From contig NZ_CP106679.1 in NCBI RefSeq assembly GCF_025502585.1, positions 2,635,501 through 2,699,500 of the forward strand: a stretch of DNA of 64,000 nt. The letters run 5' to 3'. Both the position numbers and the translations under genes were made by a program. Under the pieces are notes generated by a model. It saw only the letters and a list, made by a program, of their open reading frames with translations. It was not told the DNA's origin and did no database searches. The stretch comes from Reichenbachiella agarivorans. Lineage in GTDB: Bacteria > Bacteroidota > Bacteroidia > Cytophagales > Cyclobacteriaceae. Shown here piece after piece: positions 8,669 to 17,315 of this stretch; within the stretch, counting starts at the first letter, position 1, and the number at the start of each line of letters is the position of its first letter.

Positions 8669-8975
8669 TGGGGTAAAGGTAAAAAAGCTGCCTCAGAAAT
8701 GCCTTATATCCTAGGGGTGGTATTCTGACACTCAAACTGATAATGCTTAGAATAAGAAATATTGAATGGTTGAAAACAGGCTTACGGGTAAAATTCTTGG
8801 AGATGAGCTGATTGACTTCATGATTTTTTATTACTCAATGAGGTAATCCATTGTTTTCAAGTTTAGGTTGATTTTGTGAATTGTATTGTCTTTTAACTCT
8901 AATTGGATTCTAATCGTAATTCGTATGAATAACAGGTAAAATTCAGCAGCTTTACTTGATTATTGTTTTTGTATC
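8669..8975. other. Divergent intergenic region before the two-component system
   Basis: About 307 bases between the minus-strand oxidoreductase and the plus-strand response regulator. It contains the tandem TCTAAT repeat at 8898-8914. I see no RNA gene or coding frame. Confidence 0.5.
8898..8914 (+). promoter_or_regulatory. Tandem TCTAAT repeat, probable response-regulator box
   Basis: TCTAAT-N5-TCTAAT, an 11-base period typical of OmpR/PhoB-family tandem sites, about 60 bases before the response regulator start. The same arrangement recurs at 11023-11039 after the histidine kinase gene, pointing to autoregulation and to control of the small genes there. Confidence 0.5.
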
Positions 8976-9665
8976 ATGAAAATATTGCTCGTTGAAGATG
9001 AGGTTCAGGTGGTTTCATTTTTGAAACAAGGATTGGAAGAACATGGGCATGCTGTTTCGGTGGCATTGGATGGACAGTCTGGGTTTCAGATGCTCACCAA
9101 GCATAATTATGATGTGGCCATTTTAGATATCATGCTGCCTCACATCAATGGGATTGACTTGCTTCGCGCAGTACGTGAACAGGCTGTTCAGATTCCTATT
9201 ATCATGCTGACCGCACTGGGTACTACCGAAAATATTATTTCTGGTTTGCAATCAGGAGCAGACGATTATTTGGTCAAGCCTTTCAAGTTTGAAGAACTGC
9301 TGGCGCGAATCAGTGCTGTCACACGTAGGGTGGTTGCTATCGAAAACCCCATAAAGGGAAATCATATATTGAGTTTTCATGATATTGTGGTGGATGATCA
9401 TCTCAAATCTGTGAAACGTGGGGGTGAGAAAATCAACCTTACCAATACAGAGTATAGATTGTTGTGTTGTTTGATCCATAACAAAAACCGTGTACTTACC
9501 CGTCAGCAACTGCTCAACAAAGTCTGGGGCATTGATTTCGAACTCAGCACCAATGTAGTGGATGTCTATGTCAACTACCTGAGGAAAAAAATTGAATTTT
9601 CGAATTTGGATCGAGTAATCCATACTGTGGTAGGAATAGGCTATGTACTTAAAAAGGACGAGTGA
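8976..9665 (+). CDS. OmpR/PhoB-family response regulator
   Basis: A 229-residue DNA-binding regulator. The receiver domain (residues 1-115) carries the acidic pocket VEDE, phospho-acceptor Asp51 in AILDIMLP, Thr in MLTAL, and Lys101 in YLVKPF. Residues about 130-229 are the winged-helix effector domain, ending in VVGIGYVLKK. Its stop overlaps the kinase start (TGATG), so the two form an operon. The tandem repeat upstream suggests it controls itself. The signal sensed is unknown. Confidence 0.94.
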   Translation: MKILLVEDEVQVVSFLKQGLEEHGHAVSVALDGQSGFQMLTKHNYDVAILDIMLPHINGIDLLRAVREQAVQIPIIMLTALGTTENIISGLQSGADDYLVKPFKFEELLARISAVTRRVVAIENPIKGNHILSFHDIVVDDHLKSVKRGGEKINLTNTEYRLLCCLIHNKNRVLTRQQLLNKVWGIDFELSTNVVDVYVNYLRKKIEFSNLDRVIHTVVGIGYVLKKDE

Positions 9666-11020
9666 TGATCAGACTAAGGGTTGCTCTTTTGTTTTCTTTT
9701 CTGACGGGTTTGGCGTTGTTGTTTTTTATGTCTTTGGTATATTTTACATCCAAGGACAGTATGGAGGACAACTTCTTTGATGATCTCATGGATAAGGCCA
9801 AACTGGAGGGAGAAATACTCCTTGAGAAGGATGAATTGGCAGCAGAGATTTACCAGGAAATCATCAGCAATCATTTGGTAAGACTGAATCAGGAGCAGCT
9901 CTATGTGATTCCATTATATGATGTGACCAGATCTATAGCTGATGGAATACTGGATCAATACACCTTGGATTTGACGCTGAGTACGGGTGAGCGTCGCTTT
10001 TATAAAGACCAAGAGCAATGGGTGAGTTTGTTTTATTCAGACAATGAGGGAGATTTTATCATTTTATTGACTGCTATCGATGATGAAAGCGAGGGTGAAC
10101 TCAATGACTTGATCAGCAGCATGTTTTCTGGATTGGTGGTGACGATGATAGTTCAGTTTTTTGTAGGATGGTTTTTTGCGAAAGAGATTACTTTTCCGAT
10201 CATCAACATCGCTACGCAGCTCAAAGAGATCAATACCAGTAAACTGTCTAGTCGTGTGGTGGTGAGTAAAAAGAAAGATGAGGTACAGCAATTGGAACTC
10301 ACGCTCAACGAGATGTTGGACAGGCTGGAAAAGGGTTTTGATTTACAAAAAAAGTTTTTGGCGAATGCCTCTCATGAACTCAAGACACCTCTGACGATCA
10401 TCAGTGGCGAGTCTGATGTGGCGCTACATCGTACACGAACTGAGGCGGAGTATCAACACTCACTGAGGGTGATTTTGACAGAGGCAGACAAGCTGACTCA
10501 CATCATAGCGGATCTGATCCAGTTGACTGAGGTGAGCATGGGAGGGAGTAAATATTTTGAGAAGACGGAGTTTGGGATAGAAGATCTTGTGTTGGACTTG
10601 CAGGCGACCATGTTTCGGTATTTTGGAGAGGATTTGCTCCGTGTGCAGTATATCCATGAGGAGACATCGTATGCGTTGCTTGGAAATAAAAACTGGCTCT
10701 TGATTGCCTTTATCAATATCACCAAAAACGCGTTGAAATTCTCAGACAAGCAGCCAGTAACTGTACGTATTGAGTACAAAACACAGGAGCAATCTGTGGT
10801 GGTGGAGTTTGTAGATCAGGGAATAGGGATACCTGCTGATGATTTGCCCCTGATTGTTAACCCGTTTTTTAGAGCCAGCAATGTAGGTAATATCTCAGGA
10901 TCGGGAGTGGGTCTATCCATTGTACAGGAGATTATCAAACTGCACCAGGGCGAGATGCAAATCACATCGCAGGTAGATCAAGGCACCACTGTCAGGTTGA
11001 TTTTGCCCATAGTCAGCTAA
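9665..11020 (+). CDS. Sensor histidine kinase, partner of the upstream regulator
   Basis: Membrane kinase of 451 residues. Two transmembrane segments (about 7-27 and 152-172) enclose a small acidic extracytoplasmic domain. A HAMP linker, the HisKA box NASHELKTPLTI (His about 237) and the ATPase domain follow, with N box NITKNALKF, G1 DQGIGIP and G2 GSGVGLSIV. I use the ATG that overlaps the regulator's stop rather than the GTG one codon earlier. Architecture resembles CusS/QseC-type kinases with a short sensor. Two very small genes follow, preceded by the shared repeat. Confidence 0.93.
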   Translation: MIRLRVALLFSFLTGLALLFFMSLVYFTSKDSMEDNFFDDLMDKAKLEGEILLEKDELAAEIYQEIISNHLVRLNQEQLYVIPLYDVTRSIADGILDQYTLDLTLSTGERRFYKDQEQWVSLFYSDNEGDFIILLTAIDDESEGELNDLISSMFSGLVVTMIVQFFVGWFFAKEITFPIINIATQLKEINTSKLSSRVVVSKKKDEVQQLELTLNEMLDRLEKGFDLQKKFLANASHELKTPLTIISGESDVALHRTRTEAEYQHSLRVILTEADKLTHIIADLIQLTEVSMGGSKYFEKTEFGIEDLVLDLQATMFRYFGEDLLRVQYIHEETSYALLGNKNWLLIAFINITKNALKFSDKQPVTVRIEYKTQEQSVVVEFVDQGIGIPADDLPLIVNPFFRASNVGNISGSGVGLSIVQEIIKLHQGEMQITSQVDQGTTVRLILPIVS

Positions 11021-11022
11021 AT

Positions 11023-11050
11023 TCTAATCACTTTCTAATTCCATTCTCAG
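11023..11050 (+). promoter_or_regulatory. Second TCTAAT tandem repeat, before the small genes
   Basis: TCTAAT-N5-TCTAAT at 11023-11039 with a weaker third unit (TCTCAG) at 11045, all in an 11-base period. It lies just after the kinase stop and about 50 bases before the first small gene. It matches the copy at 8898-8914 in both sequence and spacing. Confidence 0.5.
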
Positions 11051-11091
11051 GAGTTTATCAGACGAAAGTGCCTATTTCACATCATAAAGTA

Positions 11092-11235
11092 ATGGCGCTG
11101 ATGATGAATAAATATTTCTTCAACTACAATAAAGACGGCATCCAATCATCTGATGATCATTGGGTGCTTAGGATATTGGTTCTAGTGGAGACGATTGTCA
11201 TAGTATGTGCGATTATTTCTTTGATCAAATCATAA
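11092..11235 (+). CDS. Small single-pass membrane protein downstream of the two-component system
   Basis: A 47-residue frame starting ATG (an alternative ATG at 11101 gives 44 residues). The N-terminal half is polar and aromatic (NKYFFNYNKDGIQSSDDHW). The C-terminal half is one hydrophobic helix containing VLVETIVIVCAIISLI with an internal Glu, ending in Lys-Ser. I do not recognise a family. Position after the response-regulator-type repeat suggests it is a regulated target, perhaps a small membrane partner or feedback peptide. Codon use looks like that of its neighbours, but its short length keeps confidence moderate. Confidence 0.5.
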   Translation: MALMMNKYFFNYNKDGIQSSDDHWVLRILVLVETIVIVCAIISLIKS

Positions 11236-11246
11236 AAAATAAAATC

Positions 11247-11381
11247 ATGAATACAGAATATAAAATTTATAGCAAGAGAAGCATGGTGTATTCTATTCTT
11301 ACGGATATGCTAAAGGTCATCAAGGACATTTTCTCAAAGAAGAAAGTGGTTAAGAAAAAGAACAACAAGAAGTTTTATTAA
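11247..11381 (+). CDS. Small basic protein downstream of the two-component system
   Basis: A 44-residue frame 11 bases after the previous small gene. It has an amphipathic middle (SMVYSILTDMLKVIKDIF) and a strongly basic tail rich in Lys and Asn (KKKVVKKKNNKKFY). It could bind nucleic acid or the inner face of the membrane; no family is recognised. It ends shortly before a strong terminator, so the two small genes form a bounded unit. Confidence 0.5.
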   Translation: MNTEYKIYSKRSMVYSILTDMLKVIKDIFSKKKVVKKKNNKKFY

Positions 11382-11408
11382 ACAAGTGGCGGTCTAAATG
11401 ACCAAATG

Positions 11409-11450
11409 AAAGGAGATATACTGAGGATAGGGCTCAGTATTCTCCTTTTT
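11409..11450 (+). terminator. Terminator after the two-component/small-gene unit
   Basis: AAAGGAGATATACTGAG pairs with CTCAGTATTCTCCTTT with one bulged base, then a T run. The A-rich left flank means it could also stop minus-strand transcripts of the nitroreductase gene. Confidence 0.8.
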
Positions 11451-11516
11451 TAGCACAGGAGAAGTGTAGTCTCATATTGCATGTTCAAAATAAAATATGA
11501 GACTACTTCATGTGTA

Positions 11517-12149
11517 TTAGCTCAACTCTGTAATGAATTCTTCTTTGGGAGTTCTTACTTTTTTCATGTTGACCAACCAGTCATTGGCCTCATCTCTGTA
11601 TCCTAATGCCAGTATCAACACGCTTTTCAGTCCTTTTTCATTCAATCCCAAAATCTCATCTACTTTGTCAGGAACAAAACCTTCCATAGGAGTGGCATCT
11701 ACTTTTTGTTCGGCAGCAGCTGCAATAGCCATTCCAAATGAAATGTAGGCTTGTTTAGCGGCATGTTGTGCCTGCCAATCTTGACCTAGCGGCTCATACA
11801 TACCCCAAATGGTGTTTTTGTAATCTGTCATGGTGGTATGAGGCAGGCCTCTCTGATCCATGGTTTTGTTGAAGACTGTGTCGATTCGTTCTTCTGAATA
11901 GCCGTCCCATGCCGCAAAGACCAGTACGTGTGATGCATCTATGATCTGACTCTGATTCCACGCTACAGCTTTTAACTTTTCTTGAACCCCCTTATTGGCA
12001 ATCACAAAGACTTGGTAAGGTTGTAATCCAGAAGACGAAGGAGCCAGTCTTGCCGCTTCTAGTATGTAATCCAATTTTTTTTGTGGAACTGTGTTTCCAT
12101 TCATTTTTTTCGTAGCGTATCGCCATTGTAGATCCTCTATTAAACTCAT
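11517..12149 (-). CDS. Nitroreductase-family NAD(P)H-dependent flavoprotein
   Basis: A 210-residue FMN-dependent reductase of the NfsB/YodC/DrgA type. The N-terminal FMN motif WRYATKKMNGN and the APSSSGLQPYQVFVI segment are typical, as is the C-terminal ILALGYRDEANDWL. It likely reduces quinones, nitro compounds or similar electrophiles in the cytoplasm. It is transcribed divergently from an HxlR regulator, and three operator-like half-sites lie in the 113-base gap, implying control by that regulator in response to redox or electrophile stress. Confidence 0.93.
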   Translation of the reverse strand: MSLIEDLQWRYATKKMNGNTVPQKKLDYILEAARLAPSSSGLQPYQVFVIANKGVQEKLKAVAWNQSQIIDASHVLVFAAWDGYSEERIDTVFNKTMDQRGLPHTTMTDYKNTIWGMYEPLGQDWQAQHAAKQAYISFGMAIAAAAEQKVDATPMEGFVPDKVDEILGLNEKGLKSVLILALGYRDEANDWLVNMKKVRTPKEEFITELS

Positions 12150-12186
12150 TGTCTGTGTTTTTATTTGTGAATAAACTTAGTTCATT

Positions 12187-12231
12187 GTACTATACATTAG
12201 TAAGTATAGTACAATATTATAGTACTATACT
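12187..12231. promoter_or_regulatory. Triple operator half-sites between nitroreductase and HxlR genes
   Basis: GTACTATAC (12187), its reverse complement GTATAGTAC (12204) and GTACTATAC again (12222) form two overlapping inverted repeats with spacers of eight and nine bases. The middle half-site is shared. This is a strong candidate binding region for the HxlR protein, controlling both divergent genes. Confidence 0.75.
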
Positions 12232-12262
12232 TTGATATAGTTTGTTTCATTATCTTTGAAAA

Positions 12263-12637
12263 ATGAGCACAGAAAATGCAAATGATAAATCTGTAGAAGG
12301 TAAGGAGAAAAGGCATGGTGCCTGTCTCGGTATCATACAGCCCGTACAGGACGCATTGTATGTCCTGAGTGGCAAGTGGAAGTTGCCTATTATTATTTCA
12401 TTGACTTTTGGCAACAAGCGCTTTAGCGAGATGGCAAAGGAGATTCCCAAAATCACCGACAGGATGCTGTCCAAAGAATTGAGAGAGTTGGAAATGAATC
12501 AACTCATCAAGCGTACAGTGTACGATTCGATCCCTGTCATCGTAGAATACTCGTTGACCGATCATGGCAAATCACTCAGCCCAGTCATAGATGTACTCTA
12601 CCAATGGGGAAAGGAACATCGTCAAAAGATCATCTAA
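12263..12637 (+). CDS. HxlR-family winged-helix transcriptional regulator
   Basis: A 124-residue DNA-binding protein of the HxlR/YodB type. The conserved early Cys in GACLGIIQPV can act as a thiol switch in relatives such as YodB and HypR. The winged helix follows (LSGKWKLPIIISLTFGNKRFSEM, KITDRMLSKELRELE). It is divergent from the nitroreductase gene with shared half-sites between them, which is the usual YodB/nitroreductase arrangement. A TATCTTTG -7-like box sits only four bases before the ATG, so transcript start and start codon are uncertain. Confidence 0.92.
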   Translation: MSTENANDKSVEGKEKRHGACLGIIQPVQDALYVLSGKWKLPIIISLTFGNKRFSEMAKEIPKITDRMLSKELRELEMNQLIKRTVYDSIPVIVEYSLTDHGKSLSPVIDVLYQWGKEHRQKII

Positions 12638-12645
12638 TGGCCCCA

Positions 12646-12683
12646 AAGTTCACTACGCGAATTCTTTTTTGTAGAATGAACTT
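12646..12683. terminator. Hairpin between convergent HxlR and pectate lyase genes
   Basis: AAGTTCACTAC pairs with GTAG-AA-TGAACTT around a loop containing a T run. It probably ends transcription from one or both sides. Confidence 0.4.
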
Positions 12684-12698
12684 CGGGACAGTTGGAGG

Positions 12699-14672
12699 TT
12701 ATGGATTGATGATTAGTTTTCGAGTGTAATTCCAGCCATTGGTCTGGATCAACACGATGTAGAGTCCTGATTCTAGCGGCAGGTTTACCTGCATATTGGA
12801 TTGGTCGTTTCCTATACTGTGGAGCATCACCTGACCTGAGTGGTTGATGATATTGACCGAGTATATCTTTTCTTTAGCACTGACCTGTATATTCAATTCT
12901 GATCCGTTGAGTGGATTGGGATAGACAGAGACCTTGTTTGATTGATCTGTAGCATTCAAGACGATCTTAGCCACGGTGATGGTGCCTGAGATGCTGTCGT
13001 TGGCGGTGTTACCTACGGTGGTTACCCAATAGTTGAAAGCTCCTTCTTCTGTAGGTGTGCCGCTGATAATTACAGTTTTGTCAGTGGTGTTGGTCGTGCC
13101 AGTTACGCCAGCCGGCAATCCAGTGACTGTGACGTCAGTGGCATTTTCCCATGTGAGCTGAATGTCGGAGATGCTCTCACCCAAATCCAGAGTCTGTGTG
13201 GTGTCACCTTCCGCAGCTACCATCAGCCGGCCAGGCGTTTCGTTGTTTTCATAGTTTGTATCGCCACCATCTAGTTGCTCTTCGGTTAGGGTGGCGACCA
13301 GACTGTTGATGTACATTTCTACGTTGGTGTAGAAGTGGCTCATGTCGTAGGAGATGTTGTCACTCGCGTCATCTTTGTTGAGCCCATTGGTAGTTTCCCA
13401 ATCATCTGGCATGCCATCTAGATCCGTGTCCAATGGTGCTGCAGTAGCCTCATAGGTATCCCATCCACCTACGTCAGCTTGTGTGTCGATGAGTCCTGGT
13501 TTGCTATCACCAGTAGTAGAACCCAAGTAAGTAGTTGTACCAGTGCGGGTTTCTTCAGTGACTCTGGTGTCGTGGACATCACGTGCTAAGCATGCCCCAG
13601 CATAAGCCAATACGCGATCAAAGGCTATTTCTGCAGTGTGTGTTGTAATTTGGCCGTACTCAAACTCCACTTCAGATTTGACATCTGCGTCTCTGAGGTT
13701 ACCGCTTGGATTGATGCCTTGCCAGTTGTCATTGGTGACTGTCTCACTGCCATACATGTAGTTGCCTGCGACATAGAAGTAGCCGTGTGTGCCTTGGATG
13801 TTGTTGTTGCTGCCATTGTCTGCATCTGGTTGAAAGATCTGGTACTTTTTGTTGCTGTCTGGGGTGGCAGGACCAGATTTGTAGTAGTTGTTGACGAAAT
13901 TGAAACTCCCGCCTTCGCCAGCATAGCCGCTGTTGGCTCCCCAGTTGTAGATGACGTTGTTTCGAAAATCGACCAATTCTATCGCTGGGTTGCCTGTGTA
14001 CCGGCTGCCATTCATACGAGGGTTTCTGCTGTCATGATGTGCGAGCAGGTTGTGGTGAAACGATGCGCCCTGTCCTCCCCAGATACCACCGTATCCATGT
14101 GTTCCCTTGCCATGGACAGAAATTCGCAAGCTCTCTGACAAGATGCACCATTGCATGGTGAAGTTTTCATTGTCGTAGAACGAACCGCACTCATCTGTAC
14201 TCCAGCTCATCGAGCAGTGATCGATGATGATGTTTTTTTGCTCGCGTCCCCACATGGCATCACCTTCGTAGGCTTTTTCGTCTCCCATTCGGGTGCTAAT
14301 GTATCTGATGATCACATTGTTTGCGTCGATTTGCATGCTGTAGTTTTTGAGGCAAATCCCCGCTCCTGGAGCAGTTTGTCCAGCGATGGTGATGTCGTCA
14401 TTCGCAATTTTCAAGACACTGTTGAGTTCGATGATGCCTGACACGGCAAATACGATGATTCTTGGGCCGCTTTGCTTGATGGCTTCTCTCAGGCTGCCCT
14501 CGCCAGAGTCATTGAGGTTGGTGACATAGATCACTTGCCCCCCACGGCCTCCGGTAGTGAACCTACCATGACCCTCTGCTCCTGGAAAGGCCGGGGCTTC
14601 TATATTCACGATTTGACCCAATGCTGTGCTGACTGCACATGCAAGGATAGAAATTAGTAACAATGCTCTCAT
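12699..14672 (-). CDS. Secreted pectate lyase with T9SS type A sorting domain
   Basis: Extracellular polygalacturonate lyase. A signal peptide (to about residue 20) precedes [17 protein letters not shown] and the right-handed beta-helix of the PL1 type, with [14 protein letters not shown] and [15 protein letters not shown] as conserved strands. A calcium-type repeat, [12 protein letters not shown], follows near residue 410. Residues about 500-570 look like an Ig-like He_PIG domain ([10 protein letters not shown]...[10 protein letters not shown]). The last 80 residues are a T9SS sorting domain ([18 protein letters not shown], ending in a basic strand). It should be exported through the type IX system and feed galacturonate to UxaB/UxaA. 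Confidence 0.92.
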   Translation of the reverse strand: MRALLLISILACAVSTALGQIVNIEAPAFPGAEGHGRFTTGGRGGQVIYVTNLNDSGEGSLREAIKQSGPRIIVFAVSGIIELNSVLKIANDDITIAGQTAPGAGICLKNYSMQIDANNVIIRYISTRMGDEKAYEGDAMWGREQKNIIIDHCSMSWSTDECGSFYDNENFTMQWCILSESLRISVHGKGTHGYGGIWGGQGASFHHNLLAHHDSRNPRMNGSRYTGNPAIELVDFRNNVIYNWGANSGYAGEGGSFNFVNNYYKSGPATPDSNKKYQIFQPDADNGSNNNIQGTHGYFYVAGNYMYGSETVTNDNWQGINPSGNLRDADVKSEVEFEYGQITTHTAEIAFDRVLAYAGACLARDVHDTRVTEETRTGTTTYLGSTTGDSKPGLIDTQADVGGWDTYEATAAPLDTDLDGMPDDWETTNGLNKDDASDNISYDMSHFYTNVEMYINSLVATLTEEQLDGGDTNYENNETPGRLMVAAEGDTTQTLDLGESISDIQLTWENATDVTVTGLPAGVTGTTNTTDKTVIISGTPTEEGAFNYWVTTVGNTANDSISGTITVAKIVLNATDQSNKVSVYPNPLNGSELNIQVSAKEKIYSVNIINHSGQVMLHSIGNDQSNMQVNLPLESGLYIVLIQTNGWNYTRKLIINP

Positions 14673-14964
14673 CTGCTATTCTCGTTTAATCTGTTAATTT
14701 CAGTTTCGTTCGTTTAGACGCCAATCTATTCGCTTCACTTTGATCTGTATATTCCAGTCTCTTGACCAGCGATACAGATGGCGTTTGGTTGGGTATATTA
14801 GGAGAGGTTTCTTAATTGCTAAACTAGTGAATTGAGTTTGGGAGCATGTGAGATTGGACTATCCAATATTTTGGAAAGTCTATTCATTTTTGAACATGAA
14901 GATTGAATAGTTCTGAAAAGCAGATGAAATGGATTGCTTTGTACTCCCGATTAATATGCTAATC

Positions 14965-16467
14965 TTATGATTTAGAACCCCTTTTCTCTTCTTCTAGATC
15001 TTGATAAATGCTTTTTCTTACCTCGTTGAATTCGTTTTCATATTGGTCGAGGTAGCCTTCATTTTCGAGCATGGCAGACATACGTTTGGCGACATAGTCC
15101 ATCTCGGTGGTGGAGTCTTCTATATGTTTCAGGTATTCATTGCTTTCTTCTTGGCTATTGCTGTAGTGCAGGATATTCAGCAATCCGATGATACGAGAGA
15201 GTGGTGCACGAAGCAAGTGCGAATTCATAAAGGATTGCTTGGCCAGCAACCAGTTTTGTTCCTTGGTGTAATCCAAGTACTCTACTTCTAAAGCGCGTTT
15301 TTCCTTTTTGAGTACATTCATTCGATCACCGATTGCGAAAGCAAAGAGGACAGCTTCGATGGCAAAACCATAGTAGAATGATTCTTCGACAAAATCATTG
15401 TAAGGGATGATGCCATTGGTGGAGAGGATGAATAGAACCATACCCGAGATGGCAAACAACCAACCGAGCACGTAGTAGTGCGCATGGCTCACGCCTTTGA
15501 TCCAGATATATACTCCCGCAGACCAGAGACTCAGGTTGAACAGCAGGGAAGAAACCGAAACAATCACCGCCATGATGCCGACATGTAGCCAGCCTGACAC
15601 ATCCAAGAGCGGTACTATCACTACCAATACAGTCATCAGCAGCATTATCCAATAGCGTAATTGGGGGGCATTCTTTTTGAGATCCAAATAGATGATAGCA
15701 AACCAACCTCCAGTCAGGTAACCAATGCTCGTCCAGACTGTATAGAATGGATTTCCCTGCCACATCCATTCTTCACTGAATAGCACATAGCCATTGTGAA
15801 AAGGTACTGCATAAGTCACAAACAGTAAATAGATCAGATAAGGAATGAAAATAATATCTCGCGTGGAGAATAATAGAAAGACATTGTAGATGAAGATGCA
15901 GAGCATAAAACCGATGAAGGCCAGAGGGATGCTTTCTTTGTGTAGCAAGTAGTTGGTGATCTGCGTCAGGTCGCCGGTTTTCAAGATATAGTTGCGGTGG
16001 CGCCTAGCTGCTATTCGGAGGAGGAAGTAGTCACTTTGGTGAGCAGGTAGTGGGATGGCTACTGTTCTATATGGAAAGCCTGCGATTCGCGTTTCAGGAT
16101 TGAGATGGTCGTAATGATAGGTCATTTGATACTGTCCTACCGTATCTGGTGCGAACAAAGTCGCACGCCAAACGATAGATTCACTTCCAGGACTGAGGTA
16201 TTCGAGTGCATTACTTGGGTGCTTGAAGCCCAACCAGATTACCGAATCTTTGATGCCACAATTGATGATATCGTTGCTGAGGGTTTGGAAATGATCATTT
16301 TCCCATAGTGTAGCTACTTGATCTACAGTAAGAACTCCTGTGGTATCGACCAACTGATACACACCTTGAATGAGAGGAAACTGATGATTATTTTGAGCAA
16401 TGGAGTCATGAATGGACACCAGCACCCACATGTATCCCATTAGTGAAAGTATTGATAAGCGTCTCAA
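14965..16467 (-). CDS. 7TM-DISM membrane receptor with kinase-type dimerisation segment but no ATPase domain
   Basis: A 500-residue membrane receptor. After a signal peptide ending near SIAQ, residues about 30-180 form the extracellular 7TMR-DISMED2 domain, followed by seven transmembrane helices (about 185-395). A cytoplasmic coiled coil and a HisKA-like segment, SHLLRAPLSRIIGLLNIL, come next, then an acidic/basic tail. There is no ATP-binding domain, so it cannot act as a kinase alone. It may signal through a partner. Residue 1 is a TTG codon, the next ATG being at 16440; I keep TTG because it gives a normal basic n-region. It is a single gene with no obvious operon. Confidence 0.85.
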   Translation of the reverse strand: MRRLSILSLMGYMWVLVSIHDSIAQNNHQFPLIQGVYQLVDTTGVLTVDQVATLWENDHFQTLSNDIINCGIKDSVIWLGFKHPSNALEYLSPGSESIVWRATLFAPDTVGQYQMTYHYDHLNPETRIAGFPYRTVAIPLPAHQSDYFLLRIAARRHRNYILKTGDLTQITNYLLHKESIPLAFIGFMLCIFIYNVFLLFSTRDIIFIPYLIYLLFVTYAVPFHNGYVLFSEEWMWQGNPFYTVWTSIGYLTGGWFAIIYLDLKKNAPQLRYWIMLLMTVLVVIVPLLDVSGWLHVGIMAVIVSVSSLLFNLSLWSAGVYIWIKGVSHAHYYVLGWLFAISGMVLFILSTNGIIPYNDFVEESFYYGFAIEAVLFAFAIGDRMNVLKKEKRALEVEYLDYTKEQNWLLAKQSFMNSHLLRAPLSRIIGLLNILHYSNSQEESNEYLKHIEDSTTEMDYVAKRMSAMLENEGYLDQYENEFNEVRKSIYQDLEEEKRGSKS

Positions 16468-16782
16468 AATGCTAACTAGTTTCGTCCGTGATAAAATAGT
16501 TGGATACAGGTGGACAAACGATGGAAGGACAAAGTTAGTGAATCCTAAATTCTATAATTGAGGAGTTGATAGATATTTGAACAGTCGTTGGTTAGATTGA
16601 ATTATAGAAATTTTGAACATACCTATTCACTCCCAGATTTGATTGTCATTGCATGATTATGAATCACAAGAACTTATGAAGTTGAAAAGTTCTATTTAGC
16701 GATCATACTTAGTTGGTGGTTACCGGTTATAACCTATTTCTTTATTGGACACTTCAAGGTTTTCAAGTCTGGAAATAGTGAC
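16468..16782. other. Intergenic region of about 315 bases
   Basis: AT-rich sequence before the 7TM-DISM gene and after the lipoprotein gene. It holds a modest hairpin (AGAACTT...AAGTTCT, 16669-16693) that may end the lipoprotein transcript. Nothing coding or RNA-like was recognised. Confidence 0.4.
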
Positions 16783-17235
16783 TTAATAACTAGCTAGTTT
16801 ATGAAATTGTGTAAATTTTAATCCAGGAGTATCATGCTTGTCATTAGAGTCTTTATTTACATAGTCTACACTTTCTCCATTTTTGTATAGTTCGTAAACA
16901 ATTTCCCACCTGTTTTCTGCACACATCTCACATTTATCATTATATCCTTCAACTTTGAGTTCCTGTTTGTTGTTCTTTATATACATGTTTAGATTTAACA
17001 AAACCTCATGATTGGTTTGGGTGGTAGAGGTTCTAGTATCGAAAACCATCTCTCCATCGACATAGACCAAAGCGTAGTTGTCAAGATTGAAGAATATGAT
17101 CGAATAACCCTGAGCCAATGGAGCTAGTTCTGATTCAGATTTTGCATTTTCAAGCTTTTTAGGGCTAGGGACACAAGATGTAAATAATAAAGCAATTACT
17201 AGGGTGGTGAAAAAATAGTTTTTGATTGATATCAT
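16783..17235 (-). CDS. Small lipoprotein of unknown function
   Basis: A 150-residue protein starting at the ATG that gives a clear lipoprotein signal (hydrophobic stretch, then LLFTSC); longer frames upstream add an implausible leader. The mature part has GYSIIFFNLDNYALVYVDGE and a Cys pair (DKCEMC), and looks like a small beta-rich domain. No family is recognised. It lies 80 bases after the Wzi-like barrel gene, on the same strand, so it may be the last gene of that transcript. Confidence 0.65.
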   Translation of the reverse strand: MISIKNYFFTTLVIALLFTSCVPSPKKLENAKSESELAPLAQGYSIIFFNLDNYALVYVDGEMVFDTRTSTTQTNHEVLLNLNMYIKNNKQELKVEGYNDKCEMCAENRWEIVYELYKNGESVDYVNKDSNDKHDTPGLKFTQFHKLASY

Positions 17236-17315
17236 ATGATAGGAATTTTTATAATTGAGTAGACGAAATGTAGGTATTAAAGTTATCAAATAGTATTGCG
17301 TGATTGTTTTTAGAA

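Noticed and set aside
12251-12258. TATCTTTG -7-like box just before the HxlR ATG
   Set aside because: It would give a nearly leaderless transcript with only four bases to the ATG; possible but not supported well enough to list.
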